Assembly: GCF_964340395.1 (NCBI RefSeq)
Contig: NC_135549.1
Span: forward strand, 30,794,832-30,856,831
Length of the DNA: 62,000 bases
DNA from: Glandiceps talaboti
Taxonomy: Eukaryota; Hemichordata; Enteropneusta; Spengelidae
Reading direction: 5' to 3'
The translations under genes and the position numbers were made by a program. Below are positions 1 to 11,449 of this stretch, piece by piece (the stretch's first letter is position 1; each line of letters opens with the position of its first letter). Under the pieces are notes generated by a model. The model made no database searches, was not told the origin of the DNA, and saw nothing but the letters and a program-made list of their open reading frames with translations.

Positions 1-18
1 AAAACACATGTACCATAC

Positions 19-2246
19 CGATTAGGACTTGTACCAGGGTGTTTGCCAACGTGAACATCAGGAACCAGGAAGGTGTGATACGATACCAATTTGCACCATC
101 CAAAGGTCACTAAGAAAAGTGGATAACACTTTGCCAAAGATCAGTGTCCCTGAAAATATAACAGTTTGTTACAATAGCGTCCTTCTTAAAACTAAATTAA
201 ATTAGTCTAGTAGTAGTATGCGAATCAGTGCACTTGAATGTTTGAATCATCGGTCGTAATACAGACGAATCTTAGATAAGAATTCTGGTGGAAGAGATGC
301 AGAATATGTGACCAATTTCGATCAAAACGGATTGATACGTCACCATCACAATTAGACAAAACACGTTCTTCATGCATCTATAGGCCTACAATAATAATGA
401 TAATGTTGTGTTCTTATATAGCCTTTCCCACACCGTGCTCAAAGTGCTTTACAATTATTACCCCTGGCTCGGATCAGAACGGCACAACGGCCCTTTAGTC
501 TTCCTCAACTCCCGGGGAGCATACAATCCATGCAGCCATTTAAGCGCATAGGATTAAAGCCTTCACATTGCAACCTACATCCTACCAGGTCCCCAATTTA
601 CAGCTGGTTGACTGAGGCACAGTCGTGGTTCAAATCTTGCCCAAGGACTTTAGCCAACTCAGAAACAAACAGCAGGCAGCGACAGGGCTCGGACCTGTAT
701 TGAATACACAGACGTGGAAATGAACCTACTCGTCAATGCTATCTTCCTGTACGTGGGAAAAACATATATTACAGCATCCGTAATAACATAGAACATTATG
801 TCAACTTCATGAGACTCTCGTCAAGTGAGGTTACACTTCAGGCAAAGTCTCATGGGTGATAGTGATTTCCTCGGAAACAAACAGCGCTCACTGCTCCCCC
901 CCCCAAAAAAAAAAAAGTGACACCTGGACAGGTCAGATCATGTAGTTACAGTAAATTATAAGGCATCTTCACTCTCTGATTTGCAGTCAACAGTGGTGTG
1001 CAAAAGACATCATTTACCCTAAGAATGACATATGGCCCTCCTCTCCCTTTTTCGGGGACTATTACCCTGTTAGTGGCTCCGGTGAAAAGTTAGTAGTAAT
1101 AAATTGTACATTAATATTAATATTGGCTTCGCGATTCATAAATCAGTCACTCGAGTCGATCTCTCGATCTGTACTCAGACCACTATAGAAAAGGTCTGAA
1201 ATCTGTATTACTCTCATCAGAGCTCGAGACCGATATCGCCACAAAAGAGTGTCGTAGTGAATGTCAAAATAATACCAGTGTATACTCACCGATGGCATTG
1301 ATCGAAAAGAAGATTGCATAGTAATAACCAACATAAACCGATGTAAAACATAAAGGTGGACCAAGTAAGTATAACATTATGATACCAGCAGCTGATCCAA
1401 TAATCATGTGTTGAATCAGCGAACATACCGACAGAATCACCAATTTATACAAGCATCTCTCGAACTCTCTGAAAACAATCTCCAAAGATCATTAAGTTGC
1501 TGTCTCGGATTTGGTATCGAATCATTGGCAACCACTGCAGTTTCTTCCACCAACGCCATTACGTAGAATAAAAGCAGTATCATCATTCATAGGCAAACCA
1601 AACCGGAGGAATGAATCCGTACGATTTGATCCATAACCTGTACCAACTTCGGCAGCCCCTCCTCCGATAAAAAGCGATACTTCTAAGAGAATCATGCGAA
1701 ATGTGCGCTTTTTCACAGGTGTGATATCAGCCATAATCGTAAAACACCCCGAATACACGGTATAACTGTTACCTGTGGCACCACGTATAACTTCTGCTAT
1801 AAATAGATATTGTAACGACGGCTTTAGGTACAGCACAAGTAAATAAATGAATGTATACAATGCGTATCCCGCTATTGGTATAACCAAGGCTATTTGCGTC
1901 CCCCGCCTCTTTCACTGTATGATCCGAGAAAAATCGCTGAAACTATGGTTAGGGTGGCGGCAGTCACTTCGAAGTAAAGAAGCCAATATGATGACTCCGA
2001 CTGAACCTTTTGACCTAGAATATAGTTAGGGTTGGACTTGTTGACTTCACAAGATCCATGAGTTCCATTGTGTTCAACTTGAGATGAATCAGCAGTATAG
2101 TTGTACGAGTCTCCTATAACTTGTTTAATGTATTGCACTTGTATTGCTTGTACACTGGCAGCAGCAAACATGACACACAACACTACAGGTTCGACTGAAA
2201 TTATGCGTCGTATTCGATCAGCATTCGTGTTGACGTGCGGCTCCAT
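19..2246 (-). pseudogene. SLC46-like MFS transporter, frameshifted copy
   Basis: This is a paralogue of the intact transporter at 4788-8704, on the same strand. Exon 1 (1290-2246) encodes the ISVEPV start, an extracellular loop with N-x-S/T sites, the MFS motif A GSYSERGGGRK, and the helices that follow. Exon 2 (19-149) is the equivalent of the intact gene's second exon and has the same splice phases; a third exon would lie outside the window. The frame is lost four times, each fixed by assuming one missing base: in an A run near 1893, near 1588, near 1453, and near 68 in exon 2. Both splice donors (1288-1289 and 17-18) still look good, and the protein similarity between frames is high. It is therefore either a young pseudogene or a gene damaged by consensus indels. 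Substrate is unknown; family members are proton-coupled solute importers of the plasma or lysosomal membrane. Confidence 0.8.
160..1260. repeat. Intron of the SLC46-like pseudogene with a dispersed repeat
   Basis: The stretch lies between exons 2 and 1 of the broken transporter. About 415-725 looks like an interspersed repeat: it holds a run about a tail accessible for a primer-like GTGCTTTACAA motif and later CTTGCCCAAGGAC, which I recognise as common in repeats of many invertebrate genomes. That assignment is from memory of such repeats and is not proven here. A poly-C/poly-A tract lies near 895-916. No coding sequence is seen. Confidence 0.35.
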
Positions 2247-2675
2247 TTCGCGATGTCAAGGTTGGAGTAATGTCAACCTTAATGTTTCAGACACCAACAA
2301 CTGCGTACGTGTGCAGGGTGACTACTGGTTGACCACTCCACCATGAAAACTAAGTTCGGAAAGCTGTGATATATCATGGATGTATTAGTAAGGCGATATA
2401 TTGTGACGTTGCTGTTAACTAGATTGCATTAGGCACCATGATCAGGTTGTTTCGACACTGTTCTAGATTACAACAAGACAAGTACTGTAACCGGTGTATT
2501 TCATGACACTATTGAACTTTGACCGTGGTTTAAACAGTCATACAATCGATATTAGCGATCAGGTGACCTACTGAGATTCAACAAAGGTCAGATTCGGATA
2601 CATACAGTATTCAAGTTTTGATCTACGTATCACCCATTGTTACTTTTTCCGTTCAAGTAAAAGCACCGTGCTAGG

Positions 2676-2780
2676 TAGACTTCGGCCCTCGATATCAGTT
2701 TGCGATTAGACTAGTGTTGCGCCGGATCGGAGTTTAGATAAACGGAGGAAAAAAAGGCGCGAGCGACTGTCGACAGTCTA
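2676..2780. mobile_element. MITE, deleted copy with 9-bp TSD
   Basis: A 105-bp element starts with TAGAC and ends with GACTGTCGACAGTCTA. It is flanked by perfect 9-bp direct repeats CGTGCTAGG at 2667-2675 and 2781-2789. Its right part (from about 2709) matches the right end of the longer element at 49362-49625, including the GCCGGATCGGAG-like block. The left end is altered, so this is an internally or terminally rearranged copy. A 9-bp duplication is typical of Mutator-like elements, which is only an inference about the superfamily. Confidence 0.75.
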
Positions 2781-2789
2781 CGTGCTAGG

Positions 2790-3280
2790 TAAAACTGAAT
2801 CTAAACCAAAAACGCGCAATGTTTTCTGAGTTTTCCTTCAAGACGATTTAATAGGCCTACACGACACTATTCATGGCAACCGACAGTCAGAGCATATGGA
2901 AATGTCTTATAAATTAATTAATCATAATAGGGGCAATATAATCTGACATTGTAACAAATAACGATAACGTCATAAAAAGAGTAAAGAGCGTAGGTCATCA
3001 GGCTATCACTATTGTTTGGTCAGGCCACCTGAGAACTGGAAATTTATTGCAACGAAAATTTTGTTTACTGCCAAGTCACTGTGGTGATATGCCGCTAGAG
3101 GTCGCTGTGAGATGAGGTGACGATTTCCAAGGAAATCCGTCATTAAACAAACAGAATTTACGCAGAGACTGGGGACAAAATGGGGACCAAGAAAAGAGTA
3201 TAGGGGTGCGACGGGGGGGGGGGGCATGGAAATGCTGATGGTCTGAAAGGAGAGGCCACGAAATACAGGGCGACGGTGAC
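2790..3280. other. Non-coding stretch, nothing recognised
   Basis: No exon, repeat array or RNA gene is seen. A poly-G run of about 11 bases sits near 3213-3224. Confidence 0.5.
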
Positions 3281-3282
3281 GA

Positions 3283-3308
3283 GAATGTGTGTGTGTGTGT
3301 GTGTGTGT

Positions 3309-3350
<42 letters not shown>

Positions 3351-3351
3351 A

Positions 3352-3424
<73 letters not shown>
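3283..3424. repeat. Compound (GT)n(CT)n microsatellite
   Basis: About 14 GT dinucleotides run into about 50 CT dinucleotides, broken once near 3347-3354. All frames are open across it, which gives long arginine/glutamate or serine/leucine reading frames that are not genes. Confidence 0.97.
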
Positions 3425-3426
<2 letters not shown>

Positions 3427-3429
3427 ATA

Positions 3430-4780
3430 CAATTGTACATGTCAAAAATACGGTAAGTGGGGATGCCGTACAATTATACATATAAAAATCTGTGTAGCCT
3501 TGGGGGCTACGAAAATTCTAGGGTTCATATGACAGAGGGGGGGGGGGGCTGTTAAAAATGTTTTGACCATATTATTTTCTCCTCAAGCCTAGACTTCCTA
3601 TTGCCCCCAAATTTTGCTTCTTATACCTTACCAACCTGTTGAGTGTGATGAGGGTTTCCGAATTTGTATCAAAATCGATGAATATATATACCATGATTTG
3701 CGAATCTAGTAAACACAGAGATTTTTCATGAGTACAGAAAATCTGAAAGGCGGTTTAATTCAGTTGAAAAGTATTACAATTTAATTAAAATATTGGGATG
3801 ATATTGAGAACAATGCAACACCGTACTGTACCACTGCTTTCTTAGTCTGATTGTTTTAATGAAATTTGCACAAGTGACATAATATTAGTAAACTGCCACG
3901 CATAAGCTTATATTGAATTCGTGACTTGTGTGTCTAGAGTAGCATCTTGGACGACTGAACTATACATACACTACATATAAAGTAGTAAAAACAGTGACTT
4001 ATGGGTTTGGATATCGTAGGTGTCGTTCAAATTTGCATATTTCGACCTTTTTGATATGCATTGTATTACGTGCAGACTTTCTTTTCTATATTACTGCATA
4101 GCATATGGTCAGATATGTATCACATGCCACTGAAGAACGCGTCATCATGTCTTCATGGTGCACGTGAGATATGATGCCAATCACGAATGCGTTATGTTAT
4201 CATTAACGATATGGTCCGTCAGCAGTGGTTCAAAAGAACTGTGTTTTCGCCTGTATTGTAGACATTGGATTGTTCTGAAAGCAAGCAAACACATAGGAAA
4301 ATGATCAACTTGATTTGAATTTCTTTTTATGGATACAATATTGTACAGCTGACCGCCTAAATTTACGACGGCTGTCATTTTACCAGTCGCATGGTTCCAC
4401 CACTGTGGAGCACTTCTCATTTCTAGTGACGGGCTGGTTATTTTTAGCCTCGCTATAAAACTGTTACAGACGTATTGACTATAAATCAGTTAAATCTCTT
4501 CGAAACGTAATTTTAATTTTCTCCCTAGAATCATTGCTGGTGTGAAGTTGTACTTAATTATACAATAGACCCTGGTCTATAGTGTAGTGTCTATGGTTAT
4601 ACATACTGCACAATAAATAATCTTAGGGTCGAAAGACTTGGTCTTTTCCTTTATTTCCCAACAAAAATGAAAAACCTAGAGATCTGGCCATTTTCTTATT
4701 CTCTCCTTATATTCATCGATCATGCGAGACTACGTATACACTATATTTCAAAATTAGACGTGACTTTCCCGCCCCGTCAC
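3430..4780. other. Non-coding stretch downstream of the SLC46-like gene
   Basis: This stretch is AT-rich. I see no convincing exon, only short chance reading frames. If the intact transporter has a fourth exon it should be here on the minus strand, but I could not identify one. Confidence 0.4.
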
Positions 4781-4787
4781 ACGTGAC

Positions 4788-4948
4788 CTACCCTACAAGG
4801 ACTGTTGGAATCAGGAGGACACCACCATACAATATGAATATTAAGTTGGGCATTATATCAACTGTCTCTGCATAAATTGTGTTGAAGATAGCTGGTGCTA
4901 GGCAGTAACTAATTCCCTGGACACATCCTAAAACTGCAAACAAAACAC
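4788..4948 (-). CDS. Exon 3 (C-terminal) of the SLC46-like transporter
   Basis: The acceptor AG is at 4949-4950. The exon encodes the last helices: VLFAVLGCVQGISYCLAP, then FNTIYAETVDIMPNLIF, then GGVLLIPTVLVG before the stop. This layout fits the C-terminal pair of helices in SLC46 proteins. Confidence 0.8.
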
Positions 4949-7900
4949 CTGAAATAAAAGAAAAAGAAAGAAGAAAATTAGTGAACAAAACAACTTGGAA
5001 TGAAAAAGAAGTAGTGATACCGACACCTTCATTTTGCATTGCTATCTTTTTATAATTGAGCAAAATGCAAAACGAAAGTCTTACAAGTGAGTCTACCGGA
5101 CAATATCAGTTTTGATGCTATCGATGTAAATGTAAGAAGATGTATACAACAAGTGCACATGATATTGGCTCAACAAAACCATTCTTAAATATTTGTTAGT
5201 ATATATATATATATTCTGGTTAGTGTCTTGTCTATCGTACAAGTATGTCTACAAAAACGAAGTAACACAATATACTTTTGATATGTGTATACACACTTTA
5301 CGGCTTTGTTATAAGGTTCAGCTATTAGATTGCTTCCACCTACTTCGTCTAATCGGAAAGGTCGGCTCGTCCCTCATCAACTAACTAGTCCATAACAACT
5401 TGTCAGACTCTTAATTCTTCCCATTTTAACCGTGCCAAATTTCAATTTCAATTTTAATTTTCGTTTTCTAGTGATATTTGGTACATCAAAGCGTTTAAAA
5501 CATCATGATGATAATTTCCCTAGCAGCCATAACGTAAATTTGTTCACTTTCATGGATACATATTGTATTCCTACCCTGTTTTCTGGCATCAAACAACTTT
5601 GATAGGTGACTTCTCAAGACAGGGAGAGGAAAGGATGCTAGTAGACCAACCACAGGAGCTGAAAGTAGAAGATTGGGTTGTTAGCACACTCCAACCGTTG
5701 ATGGCGCTTTTTGGATTTACGTAGTAGAGCGCCACTTATGGTCGGAGTGCGAGTTGAGTGTGCATTGTTTGTTAGTTGTGTCTACGTATACTATACTATA
5801 AAGCTTTGTTGGTATCGCTGACACTACTCAGTGGGTGTAATGTTCTGAAAATATTCTGTAAAATTGAACCAAGTTTGAATGATTGATTATGACTAATATG
5901 TGCAATTTATGTGTGACAATGCAACTACTGCGATCGTTTTTACTTTGGCGTTCAAACACTAGCAGATCTAGAATGACGGTTATCATTTGGCTCACTTTAT
6001 TTTCGCGGATAAAACATTCTGACCGTGACTAATTATAAGGCGTACTTTTGTTACAGTTACGTCACTTATACGTTATAGAAACTTAGAGACTGAATGCAGC
6101 TACATGTAATTACCTGTAGTATAAGTTACTACTTATGAATTTACCAGTGAAAGTGATTGCAAACGTCAAGAATTATACTGATTGATAAGGACTTGTTGTT
6201 ACTTGTACCAGTGGAGGTTCTCCCCTCCACTGTTGATCGCTTACCCATACAGACTCTACTACCGGTGGGGATCTACTAAGAGACAACCCAGACGAGTCTC
6301 GTAGCAGAACCCCCAGCGGTGTTAGTTTTGGTAACCGAGACTAGATAAAAAAAACGGTTGCACAGTTTTCCAATTCCTGAGTAAATACAAAGTGGAACCA
6401 AGTGTGCACACTTAATTAGATAGTGGTTGGAGTACCACAATCTATTAGTTTGTAAATTTCACAAAACGTTTTATGAACCCAGGTTGTATTGGGTAGAGGT
6501 CTGCAAACCCTGCATATATTTCTATAAATTTGTACAACATTTGATATGGAACCCTGGTAAACTACCTAGGTACATTTTACCCACTTTGACGCTCGTTACT
6601 GAGAAATAATATTGATACTGAGTGACCTTTTAAATTCCTGTTTTTTCACTTTTCATGATCACGATTTCCTTGACAGATATGGAAAGGGGTGCATTTACAG
6701 GCTATATAGTCAGCTAAAAACATTTTTTAAATATCAGTTTGAATGATTTCTAAATGATGAAATTAACTAACGAAGTAACATACAAATCAGGATGATTTTA
6801 CTGGAGGTTGCCATAGCAATCATAAGATAACTGGCAATATCAGACAGGAAACCAAACTGAGCCATCCATAGATCACCAAGACACAATGACAACAACTTTC
6901 CAGGACCTATCATTCCTGTAAAGGGTAGAACCGAATAGATGATAAATAAGTAATTACGAAACAGTAAATTTGTGATAGAATCCAGGCTGCAAAGTTGTGG
7001 GTAGTTTGTTTATCACAACTCTACGATGTCAACGATATGTCCATTTCCTAATACAACTATATATATACAATATAATATAATATAATATGATATAATATTT
7101 AATACGATACAATGGATCACCTTAGGGTATATAATACAAAGTTGACATTAAATACTTTACACAAATATAAAGGGGACACTATAAGCTTATATGACTCAAT
7201 GAAAAAAAAGTTGTAAACAAAAAATACAATCATACGAATCTCTGTTACAAGTTGAGTTCTGCTGAGAATATACTATTATAGTAAGCTAGCTGTGCGCCAG
7301 TATAGTATGATCGCCTACGATTCATGTTGCAAATTCATATGTTCAATTCCGGTCCCTAATATGTAAATAATACTTTTATACTGACCTGAATTGATTACTT
7401 AACAACGGATAGATCGATCATCTATCACTCAACCCCTAATATGTAAAATGTTTACGTTGGCTTATTATTGCATAGGACGTTACATTGGCTATTTGTACTA
7501 GAACTGTACAGTAAACTGATATCCCACAATTCCGTCTGATTTGTAAGTGCAGACATGAGTTCCCAGATAATTCTCTTCAGTGTACAGGGTTTTGTGAAAT
7601 AATGTTTTTTACGTATAAATATATAAACTTGCCACTGGTGAGGGGTTTTTCTTCTTGATATTACACATATTCATTGATTCAGATATCAGTGATAAGATTA
7701 ATATAAGCTTTGGGCGAGGGTTTGCATGTATCAGGTTGTCATGGTAACTTACCGATGGCATTCATGGCATAGAAAAGTGCATTGTAGTACCCAATGAAAA
7801 CAGGCGAAGCACAGAATGGCGGGCCGAGTAGATACAGCATTATGATACTTGTAGCCGATCCATACGTTGAATACAAAACGAACAGACATAATGATACGAA

Positions 7901-8704
7901 AACAACTTGCAAACGTGTATCCTTCGAACTCTCGGAAAATAAAAGAAAGATATCGGAGAATTGTTGACGAACAGATGGCACTGAATTTTGCTGAATCGGA
8001 GCAGTTTCTTGTACCCAAATTATGATATAGAATACAAGGAGAATCATAACTCCATAGGCAATCCACGTTGGGGGTATAAATCCGTAGTAATTTATGAGAT
8101 AGCCAGTGCCTAACTCGGCAGCACCACCCCCAAGGTATAATGACACCTCCAAGACAATCATTTTAAAAGTCAGTTGTTTGTCGACGGTGATATCTGCTAT
8201 GATGGAATAACATACAGCATACGCAGCATACCTGTTGCCGGTAACACCGCGTACAACTTCGGCTATAAATAGATATTGCAGGGGTAGTTTTACGTACAAA
8301 ACTATAAGATAACAGAAAACGTACAAAGTATAGCCGACTATAGGTAGCAGTAACGTTACTTTTCGCCCACCGCCTCTCTCGCTGTAAGAGCCGAGAAAAG
8401 TCGCCGAAAATAGCGTCAGTACAGATGCTGTAATTTCATAATACAGGATCCAATACGAGGATTCGGATTCTACCTTTTGACCAAGAATGTAGTGTGGATC
8501 GGATTTGTTTACTTCACAGGTTCCCGATGTCTGATTTTCATCGTAATCGGTTGTTGTATAGTTGTGTAATGTACCAACAGTTCTCTGTACGTACTGTACC
8601 TGTATGGCTCGAAGGCTGGCATTCACAAACATTATACAGAAAATAACAGGTTCCACACTGATTAGACGTCGAAGACGAACAAATGACAATAGTGTGCAAC
8701 CCAT
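4788..8704 (-). CDS. SLC46-family (proton-coupled folate transporter-like) MFS transporter
   Basis: Three exons join in phase: 7753-8704, 6784-6915 and 4788-4948, giving 414 residues with the start at 8704. An upstream in-frame ATG at 8809 would add 35 residues. The product is a 12-helix-type major facilitator. ISVEPV begins helix 1 near residue 15. The first outside loop carries three N-glycosylation sequons (about residues 48, 57 and 66) and a cysteine. Motif A, GSYSERGGGRK, lies at about 105-115 between helices 2 and 3. FIAEVVRG and LEVSLYLGGGAAELGTGY are typical of the SLC46 branch. Members move folates or related organic solutes with protons across plasma or lysosomal membranes; the substrate here is not known. 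Exon 3 ends with stop TAG at 4788-4790, but GTAGGT at 4786-4791 could also be a donor, so the last few residues are uncertain. A damaged tandem paralogue lies downstream. Confidence 0.88.
5060..6780. other. Intron 2 of the SLC46-like gene
   Basis: No coding sequence is seen. A long imperfect hairpin lies at 5685-5750 and a short GTGGAGG/CCTCCAC stem at about 6210-6231. A TA-rich run lies at 5201-5214. Confidence 0.5.
5685..5750. repeat. Imperfect palindrome, arms about 23 bp
   Basis: CACTCC-ACC-T--TGGCGCT on the left pairs with AGCGCCA--A-GGT-GGAGTG on the right, around a loop of about 18 bp. It could be the core of a small foldback element. No target duplication was found. Confidence 0.6.
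6784..6915 (-). CDS. Exon 2 of the SLC46-like transporter
   Basis: The 132-bp exon has acceptor AG at 6916-6917 and donor GT at 6782-6783. It is phase 1 at both ends and encodes MIGPGKLLSLCLGDLWMAQF and the following helix. The matching exon of the broken paralogue is 131 bp, one base short. Confidence 0.85.
7060..7115. repeat. TATAA-rich simple repeat in intron 1
   Basis: TATAA-type units are repeated about nine times with small changes. This lies inside the intron between exons 1 and 2 of the intact transporter. Confidence 0.8.
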
Positions 8705-8974
8705 ATCATTAGTGTCAAGGCTTCCTAGTCGACTCCACTGCCATGCAGCAGGTATACCGGCCGTGGTGACTGTACATAAATTAAAGTCCAAATACATGAG
8801 ACAGAACAAGGAGTCTGGAATAGAATCTGATTACAGATAATTGTTTGAATTATGTAAGACGAATGGTGTGTGTACACATAAATGACAACCACAAGGTCGG
8901 GTTACTGTAGTCAAAGGACGCCATTGGCCCACGATACATATTGCAGACAGAAGAAAATATAGTTTACAAATTTG

Positions 8975-9096
8975 TTACAGTTCTATAATCTCATCTGCCA
9001 CACTTCTTACAGATGTAGTATTGGTATTATGGTACATAAAATCTGCAAATCGCTGCAATATATCTACTTGTTCAGAAGTTAACACAAATGTTGCAT
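8975..9096 (-). CDS. Terminal exon of an unidentified gene
   Basis: On the minus strand an acceptor AG at 9097-9098 opens a frame of 40 codons. It begins ATFVLTSEQVDILQRFADFM and ends VRSVADEIIEL then TAA at 8975-8977. The amphipathic, codon-regular character looks like real protein. It probably belongs with the coding-like block at 9198-9520 just upstream, which is open except for one TGA. I do not recognise the family. Confidence 0.5.
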
Positions 9097-9197
9097 CTGT
9101 CGGTGTGGGTTATGAAAATATGATAGAATATATTTACATCTAAAATTATCAAAAAAAAATTACACTTCACAAGAGAAAATGATACTCATCTTGAATC

Positions 9198-9520
9198 TCA
9201 TTTGACTCGCAAAAAGTCTCCAGAGCACACAGATACGTACATCACCCTGCCTCCTTCCTGTCTCAATACAATCTTCATGCAATGGGATCGAAGAATATTT
9301 GCCAACAGTTTTCAATGGCTGTCTATTGAAATCACCAGTAAGTATTTCTCTAGTTGCACTACTTTATCTGAGACTGACATATCTGTTAAACGTGTAGAGG
9401 TCAAAGAAGCTTTGATTCTTTCCAAAATAATATCCACAAAGATATCAACATCGCCAACGTTATCTTCCTGCATATGCCAGGCATCGTACAAGTTATAAAG
9501 AATCGAAGAAACGATACATT
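9198..9520 (-). pseudogene. Coding-like block of an unidentified gene with an internal stop
   Basis: The minus-strand frame reads SSILYNLYDAWHMQEDNVGD, continues through TRLTDMSVSDKVVQLEKYLL to VISIDSH, then hits TGA at 9312-9314. It resumes in the same frame as KLLANILRSHCMKIVLRQEG and runs to about 9198. A Trp codon changed to TGA would explain this. If TACTTACTG before GTGATT is the exon end, the stop is intronic instead, but the coding quality after it argues against that. I do not recognise the family. Next downstream is the terminal-type exon at 8975-9096, and upstream is a LINE fragment. Confidence 0.4.
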
Positions 9521-9556
9521 TTTAATACCATGCCAGTAACCCACACATATTTTGTT

Positions 9557-9934
9557 CTACCCCCCATAATAAATGTCAATGTTATAGAGCATACTGTAAT
9601 ATTCACGAGGATATCTGTAATTTGGCATGGTGATTAATTTGGCCCAGTACCTAATACATCTGTTAGCGCTGTTAAGAAATATGGGGTATCTGCCACATCT
9701 CCGAGAATTGCATAATTTGGAGCATTTTTTTAAAACGCCCATAGCAAAAGCACCGTGCCAAGTTATGAACTCTTTCAAGTACGATTGAAACACCCCCTCC
9801 CCCCAAATTCCAGATCTATAGGTTAATAGGTTGTACCATGCTGTCAACAATGTTAAAGAACACATTACAGGAAAGCGGTTTAATCTTTCATAATTTCTTT
9901 CGTTATTATATAATAAAGAATGTGTTCCTTTCAT
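9557..9934 (-). mobile_element. LINE (non-LTR retrotransposon) ORF2 fragment
   Basis: A 125-codon open piece contains YRSGIWG, LKKCSKLCNSRRCGRYPIF, then IRYWAKLITMPNYRYPREYY and YSMLYNID. This spacing matches the region after the reverse-transcriptase domain in many animal LINEs: Y-x-S-x-x-WG, then FCK-like, GRYPLF-like, and KYW...MP-N-RYP...ML-N-D blocks. The catalytic YADD region is absent, so it is a 5'-truncated dead copy. The clade (CR1/L2-like or other) cannot be set from this piece. Confidence 0.65.
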
Positions 9935-9937
9935 GTT

Positions 9938-10060
9938 AAGCTGATAACTTGGTGGCGCTAAACCACTTCAAACTACATGAAAACAGAAACGGGGCCATCG
10001 AACTATCTAACATCTACAATCGGCTGATCATACCGCCACCTAGTGGTCAGCTGTAACTAT
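9938..10060. repeat. Small foldback element, possible MITE
   Basis: The left end AGCTGATAACTTGGTGGCG is matched, inverted and imperfectly, by the right end CGCCACCTAGTGGTCAGCTG. The element is about 120 bp. No target duplication was confirmed. Confidence 0.4.
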
Positions 10061-10261
10061 GGAATTTGTCATCAAGTTCTGATGAGGATCGTCGACCAAG
10101 ACAGATCGAAAGCTCAATGCTAAAAAACTTTGAACTGCTTGTGTGTTTTAACCTTTGGACATTCTTGTTTTAAGCATTCGGTATAGGGTCACCCAAAATG
10201 TTAGCATCTCTAAGTGAAGGAATGCCATAATCATAACAAACTAGTGTTTACATTTTCTAAC

Positions 10262-11173
10262 TTATTTGATGTTCTGTTTGTTTTCCAACTCCCATGCTTT
10301 CAATGCTTTGCTAATTTTATCGACTGGAAATTGTGGACATAACTTGATCACACATTCCTTCATTTCTTCAATCGATTCAAATTTTCTTTCGTGAAGACGA
10401 CTGTCCTCTCCCTCCTCAAGCAGACTGTCTTCTTTGACTGCCGTGCACTTTCCTTTCTTAAAACAAACCAGTCTGAGTGACCTCTGAAAGAAGCTGCGAG
10501 GAGAACCACACATTTCATTGACAGTGCCTTGATAATCGTTTTACTCAATTAGTGTAGACCTGAAGTGTTAGAAACAGACCCGTGAGTCGCTATCAGGGTC
10601 ATGCCAAATTGTTGATCTTAATTAATTTCGTAGTGACAGTGACGAAGGTGGTACCGTTCAATCACGTACCGTTCTGCACAAACTTGAATTTTAGGAATGA
10701 CTGCACATAGACAGGGGATGTGAATTCAAAATCAAGATGAATTGCCTTGGAGGTGGGAAAATCAGTTCCCATATCAAACATGTAAGCATCTCCTTCCTTA
10801 GCAACATTGTTGACAACGGATAAGATGTGAATGCCGTCAGCCTGCCCATTACCTTCTGGTACGTGTACAGAGCCTCATACAAAGTGAATATCGTATCCCA
10901 ATACTTGAAGGAGAAATTTAAATGTAGCATTAGTCAATGCACATAATCCTCCAACTGTTGACAGCAAATCTTTCTTCATTTCGTCAATGTTGGCGCTCTT
11001 CCATTTGTCTTATCCAAACAAAGTAGGGTGATGTTATGGAAGGGAACTTTGTACTGGAAGCATCTGTTGATTGTATTCAATACATTCAATGTATTTTCTT
11101 CGAAGCATTTCAATGGATTTGTTACTTCCAGAATATTTTCCACAAACTCTATTGCCTCTTCCTGAGTAAACAT
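10262..11173 (-). pseudogene. Arylamine N-acetyltransferase-like gene, disrupted
   Basis: The first frame (from ATG at 11173) contains FVENILEVTNPLKCFEENTL and VPFHNI, the N-terminal VPFENL-type motif of NAT enzymes. A one-base shift near 10990 is needed to continue into DEMKKDLLSTVGGLCALTNA. GGLC holds the expected catalytic cysteine; HILSVV then FDMGTDFPT supply the histidine and aspartate positions of the Cys-His-Asp triad. A TGA at 10875-10877 interrupts this part. The exon ends at 10670 before GTACGT. A C-terminal frame (10262-10513) carries LVCFKKGKC and EEMKECVIKLCPQFPVDKIS, but its phase does not join cleanly. NATs transfer acetyl groups from acetyl-CoA to aromatic amines or related substrates in the cytosol. 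With these lesions the copy looks non-functional, unless the lesions are sequencing errors. Confidence 0.6.
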
Positions 11174-11259
11174 TGTTTTCTTTGTCCTACATTAAAACAA
11201 AATTATGACAATGATTCATTGTGAAGATTAGCGTGTATGTGTGTGGGTATTATAAACTA

Positions 11260-11445
11260 GCGTACACACGCGCGCGCGCACTGACACGCAAGCAGGCAGG
11301 CATACATACGTACGTACGTACGTACGTACGACGTACGTGTACATACATACATACATACATACATACATACATACATACATACATACATACATACATACAC
11401 ACACATACATACATACATACATACATACATACATACATACACACA
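11260..11445. repeat. Compound CG/ACGT/CATA microsatellite
   Basis: A CGCGCG run, then five or six ACGT units, then about 25 CATA units broken by ACACAC. Frames are open in several phases because the unit is four bases; they are not genes. Confidence 0.95.
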
Positions 11446-11449
11446 TGTC

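Noticed and set aside
3009-3485. Arg-Glu repeat and Ser-Leu repeat proteins
   Set aside because: They come from the CT/GA microsatellite and flanks only.
4181-4420. Minus-strand 79-codon frame as a fourth transporter exon
   Set aside because: It has no membrane helix or family motif and no good acceptor in the right phase.
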